DNA from: Dugong dugon
Taxonomy: Eukaryota; Chordata; Mammalia; Sirenia; Dugongidae
Direction of reading: 5' to 3'
Assembly: GCA_030035585.1 (NCBI GenBank)
Contig: CM057461.1
Coordinates: 170,015,624-170,079,623 of the forward strand
DNA length: 64,000 bases
The notes under the pieces were generated by a model. The model was not told the origin of the DNA and searched no databases. It saw only the letters and a program-made list of their open reading frames with translations. The position numbers were made by a program, and so were the translations under genes. Positions within the stretch are counted from its first letter, which is position 1. Each line of letters begins with the position of its first letter. Positions 1 through 9,038 of this stretch are shown here, in pieces.

Positions 1-67
1 TCAAATTCTTTTCTGGTCATTAAAAGAAAACTAATTATGATCTGGAGTATGGAATTTAGTTATTAAC

Positions 68-151
68 TTCTTTAAAGTGTTGAAAAGCAAAGGTGTCATT
101 TTGAGAACTAAGGTGCACCTGACCCAAGCCATGGTATTGTCAATCACCTCT
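68..151 (+). mobile_element. RTE/BovB-clade LINE fragment, left part
   Basis: This stretch matches the late 3' part of the RTE copy at 23.56-26.24 kb (around its positions 25735-25820). It stops abruptly where an LTR begins at 152, and the same RTE resumes after the LTR at 684. The match covers the codons just after the reverse-transcriptase domain. It is non-functional and 5' truncated. Confidence 0.85.
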
Positions 152-683
152 TGTTACGGACTGAATCGTGTCCCCTGCCCCCAGAATATCTGTCAACTTG
201 GCTTGGCTAGGCCATGATTCTCAGTATTGTCTGATTGTCCACCATTTTGTCATCTGATATGATTTTCCTATGTGTTGTAAATCCTATCTCTGTGATGTTA
301 ATAAGATGGGGTTATTGGCAGTTATGTTAATGAGGCAGGACTCAATATACAAGATCAGGTTGTATTTTAAGCCAATCTGTTTTGAGATATAAAAGAGAGA
401 ATCGAGCAGAGAGACAGGGGGACCTTATACCACCGCGAAAGTAATGCCAGGAGCACAGCGTGTCCTTTGGACCTGGAATCCGTGCGCAGAGAAGCCCTTA
501 GACCAAAGGAAGATTGATACAAGGACCTTCCTCCAGAGCCGACGGAGATAGAAAGACTTCTCCTGGAACTGACTCCCTGAATTTGGACTTCTAGCCTACT
601 AGACTGTGACAGAATAAACTTCTATTTGTTGAAGTCATCCACTTGTGATATTTCTGTTGTAGCAGCACTAGATAACTAGGACA
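152..683 (+). mobile_element. Solo LTR, MaLR-like (ERVL-MaLR), inserted in an RTE
   Basis: The element begins TG and ends CA and is flanked by a 5-bp duplication with one mismatch (cctct at 147-151, cttct at 684-688). ERVL/MaLR integration leaves 5-bp duplications. A TATA-like TATAAAA lies at 388-394 and an AATAAA polyadenylation signal at 613-618, in the order expected for U3-R. The terminal block resembles that of the minus-strand LTR at 15971-16459, so both appear to belong to one family. No internal viral sequence is present, so it is a solo LTR. The exact subfamily is not assigned. Confidence 0.8.
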
Positions 684-950
684 CTTCTTAAGCTTGAGAA
701 AGCTGGACCATGGATAAGGAGGACCAAAGAAGAATTGATGCCTTTGAATTATGGTTTTGGTGAAGAGTATTGAATATATCATGGACTACCAGATGAATGA
801 AAAAATCTGTCTTGGAGACATACAGCCAGAATGCTCCTTAAAAGCAAGGATGGCGAGATTTCGTCTCATGTACTTTGGACATGATATCAGGAGGGACTAG
901 TCCCTGAAGAAGGACTTCATGCTTGGTAAAGTACAGTACCTAACAACAAC
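684..950 (+). mobile_element. RTE/BovB-clade LINE fragment, right part with 3' terminus
   Basis: This continues the RTE interrupted at 151. It matches the 3' end of the RTE ORF as far as about 936, then jumps to the terminal sequence tacctaacaacaac at 937-950. About 130 bases normally lying between these points are missing, so the copy has a small internal deletion. The reading frame is interrupted by stops. Confidence 0.8.
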
Positions 951-2163
951 GGCATTCTCCTCCTATCTGTTGAGGCAACAACCATTCCATTATGTCCTCT
1001 GATTTTGAGGGTTCCAGAATCTCCCTGGTCTGTGTGGTCTATGACATCACAGGACATCATAGTTTGTAGAAATTCTGTAGAACCAGGGTTTTTGGCTGGT
1101 TGGTTGGTGCTTTGGTCATCTATAGTTGTGAGAATAAAGCTTTAGAAAATGTACCTTTAACAGAAATATGAACAAGTCATGTATATATTAAATTTTTTGT
1201 TTTGTTTGTTTTTTGCCTTTGAAAGCCTTCAGGTTGGGTCTGTGTGGCTTGTAGATTTGTTTTATTTTGTTTAGGACTATTTTACTCAATCTATGATCTA
1301 TTTATCTTGCACCTGACCAAATATATTTGCTCTGATCCATTTCATAGACAGCTGTTTGCTGTTAACTTTCCAGGGAGAAAAAGTGCCTAGTCAGCCAAGG
1401 AAAATATTGCAAATGTTACCAAGAGAATTTTGTGTGACAGTTTAGCAAACCAATTGTATTTTACCCTCTTCTGTATATTCTGATGAGTTCAAGTTCAAGT
1501 CCGTTCAGGGAGTGGGGGAATATGAATTTGGAGAAAAATACCCAAATTTATATATAGAAGTTTGTTATGTATATATACATATATATGTATATAAAAATAA
1601 AAATTCTTTCCATACAAATGAAATCTACAAATAGAATTGAAACTTGAACTTCTGTATACCTTATAATAATAATTGACAGCAATTTCCCCAATTTTCTTCC
1701 CTCAGCATGTATGCACACACCTGCACGTACATACCTGGAAACAGGCACATACATGGAGGCAGTGGAGAATTTACAAAAAGGCACAGGAAATACGTCTCTC
1801 ATTTCTACAATATAACCACCTCTGGCATGCAAAGCAACAAACTTTATTCAACTGCTACACAATAAAACATTTCACAATAATGTATAAAGATAGCCCAAGC
1901 CAAGGAAAGGCTACTGTCTGGTGTGAATTTTGTTGTAGCTTAGCTCGGAATGCTGCTGGGGTGACTGTGCAGCTATCACCTTAAGGAACACCCCAGTGTT
2001 GTGCATAAATAGCTCTGCTGACTGGATTTATTAAGTCTCTGAATTCCAGAAACCCAAGGTACGTTAGGCAGTGTGGCTCTCTCCACTTTTGCCTCTGTCA
2101 GCCCATCAGCTTTCTCCTCCTGAGGCTCACCTAAATCCACGCTTAGGTTTCGTTATTTTTCAA
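951..2163. other. Unique non-coding stretch with AT microsatellite
   Basis: No convincing exon, RNA gene or recognised repeat is visible. An alternating TA/CA tract of about 40 bases lies near 1560-1600. The ORFs here are short and look like chance openings. Confidence 0.5.
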
Positions 2164-2173
2164 TCCATGTATA

Positions 2174-2351
2174 CCCCACTGCCATAGAGTCTATTCCTAT
2201 TCACAGGTACCCCACAGGGTTTCAAGACTGTAAATCTCTACGGACGCAGACTGCCACATCTTTGTCCTGAGGAGCGGCTGGTGGTTTCAAACTGCCAAAC
2301 TTTCAGTTAGCAGTCGATCGCTTTAACCACTGTGCAACCAGGGCTCCTTAT
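2174..2351 (-). mobile_element. AfroSINE-type tRNA SINE, long form
   Basis: Read on the minus strand this has the tRNA-like head (reverse of ccagggctcc at the right edge), the middle block with the 'cagtctgc...gtaaagatt' type sequence, and the 3' block shared with RTE. A 10-bp flanking duplication with one mismatch (tccatgtata 2164-2173, tccacgtata 2352-2361) supports retroposition. It is diverged, so not a recent copy. Confidence 0.8.
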
Positions 2352-2361
2352 TCCACGTATA

Positions 2362-2915
2362 GCATATTACAATCTAAACTAACCCCAATAGTAAGTAGCT
2401 AGAGAGTAACATTTCTTTCAGCGCATGCACACACACCCACGCACACACGCAAACACACTTTCTTTGCTAATAACTAATAAATATTCTAGTAAATGTTCTA
2501 ATGGCCAACAAGAGGCAAATTCTTAGCAAGCCGAAGTACTCTTGTAAATGAGCTACAAGGGAAAAATTCAGAGTCCATTTATGTTATTCCCCTTCAGTCA
2601 TACATTAAAATGCAAGGATTTAATATGAATCTGTCAGGTATACTGAAAATCCTCTCCTGACATTTTTTTAAACGTCTTAATTTAATTCAGAATATTTATT
2701 GGGAGAATGCCCACAAATGTGAATTAAACACAGCAAATGGAGGCCATTAACATATGAACTAAAATAAGTGCTGTAAAACAATTTTTTAATCTGAATTAAG
2801 TTACCCCAGTTAATGCATAATGTTTATGGAATTTTTGCTCTTTAGGGCAAAGGTGTTCTCTCTGGACTTCCTGACTTCTCTGGGAGGGAGAGGGTAGACA
2901 GAGAAGACGGGTGAG
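2362..2915. other. Unique non-coding stretch with CA-rich tract
   Basis: A degenerate CA/CCCA tract lies at about 2421-2459. Nothing else is recognised. Confidence 0.5.
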
Positions 2916-3355
2916 TGTATTCGTTTTTTTTTAGGGCTGCCATAACAAAATACTACAACACGGATGGCTTTAGACAACAAAAATGCATTGTCTCACAGTT
3001 CTGGAGGTTAAGAGTCCAAGATCAGGGTGTTGGCTGTGTTGATTCCTCCTGAGGCTTTGAGGGCGAATCTGTTGCATGCCTCCTTGCTACTTCTAGTAGT
3101 TCCAGGCATTTCTTGGCTTGCAGCTGCAGCATTACATAGCTTCCTTCCTCTGTCTCCCTGTCTCTATATGTCTTCTCCTCTTTTATAAGGACACCGGTCA
3201 TATAGGCTTAGGACCCATCCTACTCCAGTATGACCTCATGTTAAGCTAACTGATAATATATTCAAAGTCCCTATTTCTAAACTGGGTCACATGCACAGGT
3301 ACAAGGATTAAGCCTTTCACATTTCTCTGTAGGGGACACAATTCAATCCCTAACA
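2916..3355 (-). mobile_element. MLT1/MST-like MaLR solo LTR
   Basis: The left edge 'tgtattcg...agggctgccataacaaa' and right edge 'ggggacacaattcaatccctaaca' are the typical ends of a mammalian MaLR LTR read in reverse. The flanking pentamers (gtgag, aagag) match at only three of five positions, consistent with age. The family is old and eutherian-wide. The subfamily is uncertain. Confidence 0.75.
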
Positions 3356-3498
3356 AAGAGCTTTCGTCTTCAAATGGAGAGACAAAGGCATAAAGAAAGT
3401 CATGGCCTGGCTCTGTCTCTATGTCTTGACTGGAAACTCCCACCTCTAACAAAAGTTTAAGCATGCACACTCGAAGTATCTTCATAAATAATTTACTT

Positions 3499-3905
3499 AT
3501 TTGTCATTGTTAGTTGCCGCACGAGTTGATTCTGACTCATGGTGACTCCACATGTGCAGAGTAGAACTGCTCCATAGGGTTTTCAAGCTCTGGTGGCACA
3601 GTGGTTAAGCGCTTGGCTGCTAACTGAAAGGCTGGCAGTTTGAACCCAGCAGCTGCTCCTCAGGAGAAAGATATGGCAGTCTGCTTCTGTAAAGATTACA
3701 GCCTATGAGGCAGTCCTACCCTGTCCTATAGTGTCTTATGAATTGGAATCAGCACGATGGCAACGGGTTTGGTTTGTTTGTTTGTTTTGACGTTTCTGAA
3801 GCAGATTGCCAGGCCTGACTTCTGAAGCACCTCTGGGTGGGTTTGAATTGCCAACTTTTCAACTAGTAGCTCAGTGCTCAACCATTTGTGCCACCCAGGG
3901 ACTCC
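3499..3905 (-). mobile_element. AfroSINE-type SINE interrupted by a second SINE
   Basis: The two halves, 3499-3586 and 3788-3905, together make one minus-strand SINE closely similar to the copy at 28402-28560. A 9-bp flanking duplication with one mismatch (aatttactt 3490-3498, aatatactt 3906-3914) brackets the whole composite, so this was the first of the two insertions. Confidence 0.8.
3587..3787 (+). mobile_element. AfroSINE-type SINE nested in an opposite-strand SINE
   Basis: A full-length plus-strand copy with a tRNA-like head (gctctggtggcacagtgg), the middle block, the RTE-like 3' block and a T-rich tail (gtttggtttgtttgtttg). It splits the minus-strand SINE at 3499-3905. Its own TSD could not be resolved, and a few bases of the host seem lost at the junction. 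Confidence 0.8.
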
Positions 3906-3978
3906 AATATACTTGTACTGCAACACTAATATATTATGTATATTATAAAGCAAACAGCAAAAATAGAGATTTTGTAGG

Positions 3979-4568
3979 TGTGATGGTTAAGATTGTATGT
4001 CAGCTTGGCTGGGCCATGATTCTCAGTGGTTTGGCAGTAGTACGATGTTGTGATCACTTCCATGATGAGATTTGATATAATGTGATCACCTCCATGATGG
4101 GATCTGCTGTGAGTAGCCAATCAGTTGAAAGGGAGTTTCCTTGGGTATGTGGCCTGCATCGAATATAAGTGGACATTCTGGCAAGGCTCGGGGGCTTTTG
4201 CTCACTCAGGATCCTGCAGGTGGCTCCTGTTCACCTGATTTCCAGTTCTTGGGACTTGATCTAGCAGCTTACCTGCAGTCTTGCCTGCCAATCTTGGGAT
4301 TCGTCGATCTTCATTCACAGCCTGTGAGCAAGAGCCCTGCTCACTGACCTGCCTATCTTGGGTTCGCCAGCTCCTACAAATATGTGAATCAGGAGAAACC
4401 TCTATCCTGACCCATGAACTTGGGATGTTCCAGCCTCTACAACTGTGTGAGCCATTTCCTTAATATAAATCTCTCTCTCTATCTATCTATATCTATATCT
4501 ATCTATCTATATATATATATTTGTAAGTTTTACTGGTTTTGCTTCTCTAGAGAACCCAGCCTAAGACA
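3979..4568 (+). mobile_element. Solo LTR with perfect 5-bp TSD
   Basis: The element starts TGTGATGG, ends AAGACA and is flanked by identical pentamers gtagg (3974-3978 and 4569-4573). Length (590 bp), TG...CA ends and a 5-bp TSD fit an ERVL/MaLR-type solo LTR. A CT/TATC microsatellite at about 4471-4521 lies near its 3' end. The family is not assigned. Confidence 0.75.
4471..4521. repeat. CT / TATC / TA microsatellite
   Basis: A compound short tandem repeat of CT dinucleotides, TCTA/TATC tetranucleotides and TA dinucleotides, inside the LTR at 3979-4568. Confidence 0.85.
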
Positions 4569-4573
4569 GTAGG

Positions 4574-4961
4574 GATGAGCTTAAACTTAATTTACTTCTC
4601 ATGAATTATCCCATGGTACCCACGTGCATACTCAGCTTTGAAAACCACTGAATTATTGAGTGGAGTGTGTGAATGGAGGGCAGATCTATTTGATCTTCCT
4701 GCTTCTCTCCAGTTTTAAAAAGTAATTTTGTATGCACAAAGGGACATATGCCATGCAGTACTCAGGACCACAATGTCATCTTTCTAGCAACTCTTGAAGG
4801 GTCACACAAACACAAATATATGGATACTTTTTTTTTTTTTTGACTAGACAGTATCTACGTCCATGGTACCATTGATCCAAATATTCTAAGTTAATTGGAA
4901 TTACACAATGCAAATTGTACTTAAACATCACAGTAAAAGGAAATAATAGAATGATGAGACT
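4574..4961. other. Unique non-coding stretch
   Basis: No gene or recognised repeat apart from a T13 homopolymer near 4829. Confidence 0.4.
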
Positions 4962-5107
4962 GGGCTCATCATTACCTATTTTTGGTCTCTGTAGCTCCAT
5001 TAAGTGAATATGAATGTGTGGAATAAACTGGGGCTCATCATTACATTTTTTTTCTTTTTGGTCTCTGTAGCTCCATTAAGTGAATATGAATGTGTGGAAT
5101 AAACTAG
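4962..5107. repeat. Two-copy tandem duplication, unit about 69-76 bp
   Basis: Unit 1 (4962-5030) and unit 2 (5031-5107) share the start gggctcatcattac and a long near-identical block ending gtggaataaact. They differ mainly by a longer T tract in unit 2. The high identity suggests a fairly recent local duplication. Confidence 0.9.
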
Positions 5108-5254
5108 GGCAAGAGTCTTCTCCCACAACAGATACTTGGCAGCAAGCACTTATTTTAAGCTCAGCAATTCCTTTTGTTTCACTTTAGTTTACTTATTTTT
5201 TATTAAATTTGAATTAAATTAGAATAAATTCTTATTGTCTAAAATAGTAAACCT

Positions 5255-5410
5255 CCAGAACACAATTAAACAGAATGTTGACACATTGTGAAAAAACGTA
5301 ACTAATGTTGCTCAACAATTTGTATAGAAATTGTCAAATGGGAATCTAATTTGCTTTGTAAACTTTCACTGAAAACACAATAAACTATTACTAAAATAAT
5401 AAAAAATAAA
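5255..5410 (+). mobile_element. Severely 5'-truncated L1 3' end
   Basis: This insert is flanked by a perfect 15-bp duplication, taaaatagtaaacct, at 5240-5254 and 5411-5425. It ends in an A-rich tail containing AATAAA-like signals. The body resembles the L1 3' terminal sequence (a 'tttgtaaactttcac...acacaataaa' type end). Tail plus long TSD show L1-type retroposition. Only about 156 bp of the element was copied. Confidence 0.75.
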
Positions 5411-5425
5411 TAAAATAGTAAACCT

Positions 5426-5999
5426 AATATGACTCGTAGTATTAAAACATTTCCATTGACCTATTCTTCTCTCTTAAAGTAGCTTTACCTAAGCAATCAG
5501 TGATGATAATTTCTGGGTTATGGGATTTGCCATGGCTTTTGTTGGCTTATTTTGTTTTGTTTTTACTTTCTGCCTTTATTCTTCTGTTTTGCTTATTTTT
5601 GTAATGTAAAAATATATATTGCATAAAAAACAATAATTTTCCTTTAAAAGAATTAAGTCAAATATTCACATCTTCAGTGAATGAATAAATATGTGAAAAA
5701 ATAATTGTTTCTAATGCTGAAATGAGACTTTGCCGATCAAAGCAAATCAAAAGGTAGTATTCTTTGGGGGTTAACTGCATATGCTGTGCCTGTGAAAAGG
5801 AAAACATAGTCAGTGTTGGGGCCTCTTGGCCCACATAGTGGAGATGGGTTACACATGCCCACACTCTCTTGCACTGTTTACGTCCTGATCAACAGTACCC
5901 ATCAGCAAAATAACTGGCTAGATTTTTAAGATGCTGCCTCAGCCCTGAAACCAAATTTTTCGTAGTATTTAGCTTAATGATTCATAAAAGCCCCAAATC
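5426..5999. other. AT-rich unique stretch
   Basis: No gene or recognised repeat seen. Confidence 0.4.
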
Positions 6000-6205
6000 T
6001 TAGAAACTTAGAATTTGAAAGCTGGATGATAGCTCAGAAATCATCCAATAATGCAATCCCTGCATGTTCCCGCTGAGGAAATAGCAGCCTAGAGAGATGA
6101 AGTGCCTTGCCTAAGGTCACCAACATGTTGGGGACAGAGCACGAACTATAACTCCATCCTCTGGACTTCAAGCTCAACAATAGCAACTATGTTAACCCTA
6201 GGCTT
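6000..6205 (-). mobile_element. MIR-like ancient SINE
   Basis: Blocks such as 'gaggaaatagcagcctagagagatgaagtgccttgcctaaggtcac' type sequence (6074-6120) are the diagnostic core of MIR-related repeats in reverse orientation. It is strongly diverged. Confidence 0.6.
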
Positions 6206-6261
6206 GGCACATATCTGGTTCTCATTTTGTTTGCCTTGGCTTTCAACTTCAGTTTATGGCT

Positions 6262-6485
6262 TTATTACTTTGGACACATCATCAAGAAAGCCCAATCCTA
6301 GAAAAGGACAAAGTAGAGGGTCAGCAAAAATGAGGGAAACCCTCAGCGCGATAGCTTGACACAATAGTCACAACCACCGAGTCAAAGATACCAACAATTG
6401 TGAAGATGGCACAAGACTGGCAACATTTTGTTCGGTTATACATAAGGTCACCATGAGTCAGAGCCAACTCAATGACACCTAACAA
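6262..6485 (+). mobile_element. RTE/BovB-clade LINE 3' end fragment
   Basis: The stretch runs from the late ORF region ('tactttggacacatcatc') to the RTE 3' terminus ('gacacctaacaatacc'). It is 5' truncated and diverged, with small internal deletions. Confidence 0.8.
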
Positions 6486-7429
6486 TACCATTGTTGCAAT
6501 ATTGTTGTAAATAGTCTCAAACCTTTTGTGGTAAGAGGTGGGAGACCACATATTTATATTAAAAGTCAGAACAACTCTTCTAATTCCCAAGCTGGTGCTC
6601 TTTCCATGAGAGGGCAAAGTGTCAGAGGATTGCAAGCTCATTGTTACTTCACTGCCATTGACAATATCTACTGTGTCCATGGGGCTATGAGGACGTAGAG
6701 TAGTGAACACACACTGTACACATTTGCAGATCTCTTTTCTAAGTGGAAATTCCTTGAAAATGATTTCTTTAAAATGTTGTTGCAGGTAAAATTAAAGAAA
6801 ATTTATGCATTTGTACAATAAGTTATTTAATAATCATGAATAAAATTATTTGAGGTGAGAATAGAAATCCTTGTTAGAAACCATTCTGATCTGGAGCTTT
6901 GAAAAATATAAAATCAGTGTTTATTTGGGGTAGGGGAAATTTATGTTAAAGTAGTCTTCTATTGACTAGAGAAATCATAGATAAAAGCTTTAAAAAACGA
7001 ACATTTGTCATGAATGATTTGAGACAACAACAGCGATAGCGAATGGATGATGCTTAAAAGGTGAGAGAGATGGTTTTCTGGGAAAAACACTTCTCTTCTA
7101 TTTCAGACATCACTCTACTTTCCATGGAAATACACTGTGATACCAGAAAGACAGTGATGTGGAAAATCACGAGGTCTTGGACTGACTAGAGAATCAACAA
7201 CTGAAATCTATGAAAAATGCACCGAACACCTGAGTGGTTGAGGGAACAGGGGGAAAGAATGCATTATATCTCTCTGACCTGAATAAACAACTAATTAGCC
7301 ACAACACCAAAGGAAACAATAAGTTGAGCTTTCATATCTGGTGGGATATTAAATTAACAATGATTATTTTAATATTCAGTTATAATTCAGTAAATTACCT
7401 TATGCTAGATGATTGCTCATGATGTCAAT
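6486..7429. other. Unique non-coding stretch
   Basis: Nothing recognised. The short ORFs are not supported by composition or motif. Confidence 0.4.
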
Positions 7430-7580
7430 AATTTTTTTTTTATTTTGGTGAAAGTATACACAGCCAAAGATATACAATGTCAATGTGTACGATTCAGGAA
7501 CATTGATTACATTCTTCAAGTTGTGCAACAATAATCTTTTAACTAAGTAAAATCGTAAGGAGAAATAACCTATTACATTA
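7430..7580 (-). mobile_element. L1 3' terminal fragment
   Basis: The T tract followed by 'gtatacacagccaaag...gattacattcttcaagttgtgcaac' is the reverse complement of the 3' end of the plus-strand L1 at 57090-57246. It is therefore a short 5'-truncated copy of the same L1 lineage. Confidence 0.7.
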
Positions 7581-7606
7581 ACATTTTACATGTGTATATG
7601 TTCATG

Positions 7607-7786
7607 GGAAACCCTGGTGGCGTAGTGGTTAAGAGCTATGGCTGCTAACCAAAAAGGCTGGCAGTTTGAATCTACCAGGCACTCCTTGGAAACTCTATGG
7701 GGCTGTTCTACTCTGTCCTATAGGGTCACTATGGGTTGGAAATCGACTCGATGGCTGTGGGTTTGGTTTTTTTTTTTTTTTTTTTT
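7607..7786 (+). mobile_element. AfroSINE-type SINE, short form, with 14-bp TSD
   Basis: The flanking duplication tgtatatgttcatg is perfect (7593-7606 and 7787-7800). The element has the tRNA-like head (accctggtggcgtagtgg), then the 3' block shared with RTE (tagggtcactatgggttgg), and a tail of about 20 T on its sense strand. It lacks the middle block of the long form. The perfect TSD suggests a comparatively young insertion. Confidence 0.93.
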
Positions 7787-7800
7787 TGTATATGTTCATG

Positions 7801-9038
7801 ATCTCTCTATTTTCCACTCTTTGCTTGAAAAAGCTATATTTAAGGTTGTGGACTTTATATCTTCTATAGAACATCTTTTCCTGATAGACAATGGTGGCCA
7901 TTCCTAGAACAATCTGCCTTTAATTTCCTGATCTTAAATCAGGGCTATCCATCATTGCTGGAGCAGAACAGGAATGAATGGGATGCAGTGAGCATACATC
8001 CATCAAATGCAAGTCAAGAAATAAGAACTTTCTGTTTGAGATGCAGCTTAAACATCATGCAGACCCTCCCATGGTCAAACACAAACATAGGGTTGTTTCG
8101 TTGTTCAGTCTGCTGGGACAGTGTGGGGGGTGGCGTGAGGGGGTTCTGACATAACTTGGAAATCTCATGTGAAGAAATGCCAAATCTCAAAGCAAAACTT
8201 GTTATGCGTAAGCATTATATTGGGGGGTAGCCCGGTACAAATTTCATTTTCTTTAGATTAATATAACAATATCGTCTTGTTTGAAAAATAAAAACCGAAC
8301 ACATAAATGTGTATTGATTTCATCTCAATAAAAAGATCAACAGTAAAAATAATTAAATCATTGTGACACAAAAAATGAAAAGCCTTGTGTTCTGTTTATG
8401 TTTACAATAATAATAATAGAACCCTGAGGTGTAGTGAGAAAGAATTAGCTTATTTTAAAGCAATTATGTAGGAGGCAACTAATAAAATTACATTGACATT
8501 GTACGCACTTGTCTTTCCACAAGAACCACAGCAATCAAATCAAATTAAATTTAAAAGAATGCACTAAAATACTCACTACCCAAAGGTGATCAACAGATCT
8601 TCCTTAAGCATCTGGCTGTGATAATTAGGAGGGTAATGTTTGATTTGCCCATAAAACTCATTATTTCTTTTTCTATTTCTGGCATTCATTTATCTCACTT
8701 ACCTGTGACCTGTTTAGTATGGATCTGGGTCACTTTTAAATTAAAGAATATGCATTATGGGGTAATGAGAAGTCCATGAAAGGACTGTGGATATAAATAA
8801 AATACAGGTATTCCATGGTTACAAATATCCAACTTATGAATACACATACATATAAACAGAACTCTAAAGAATGAAAAGTACAACCAATCTTGCAAACCCT
8901 AATGCCTGCAGGATCAGGCAGGTAACATACATGGATATAACCATCTTCTGAATGGAGGTAGCCACTACCCAGGACACCAAATTTTTGTCATGTGGGAATA
9001 AAGTGCAGCAAATCCAGATTTTAAAAAAAAATCTCTGG
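7801..9038. other. Mostly unique stretch, possible Tigger-like remnant
   Basis: No gene seen. The block at about 8806-9010, beginning caggtattccatggttac, resembles a Tigger/pogo DNA transposon end, but no matching inverted terminus was found, so this is a weak suggestion. Confidence 0.35.

Noticed and set aside
3979-4568. Provirus with internal genes
   Set aside because: Only one LTR is present, with matching 5-bp duplications right at its edges, so no internal region exists here.
8806-9010. Tigger-like transposon
   Set aside because: The start resembles a Tigger end, but no partner inverted repeat or protein match was found, so it was not listed as an element in its own right.
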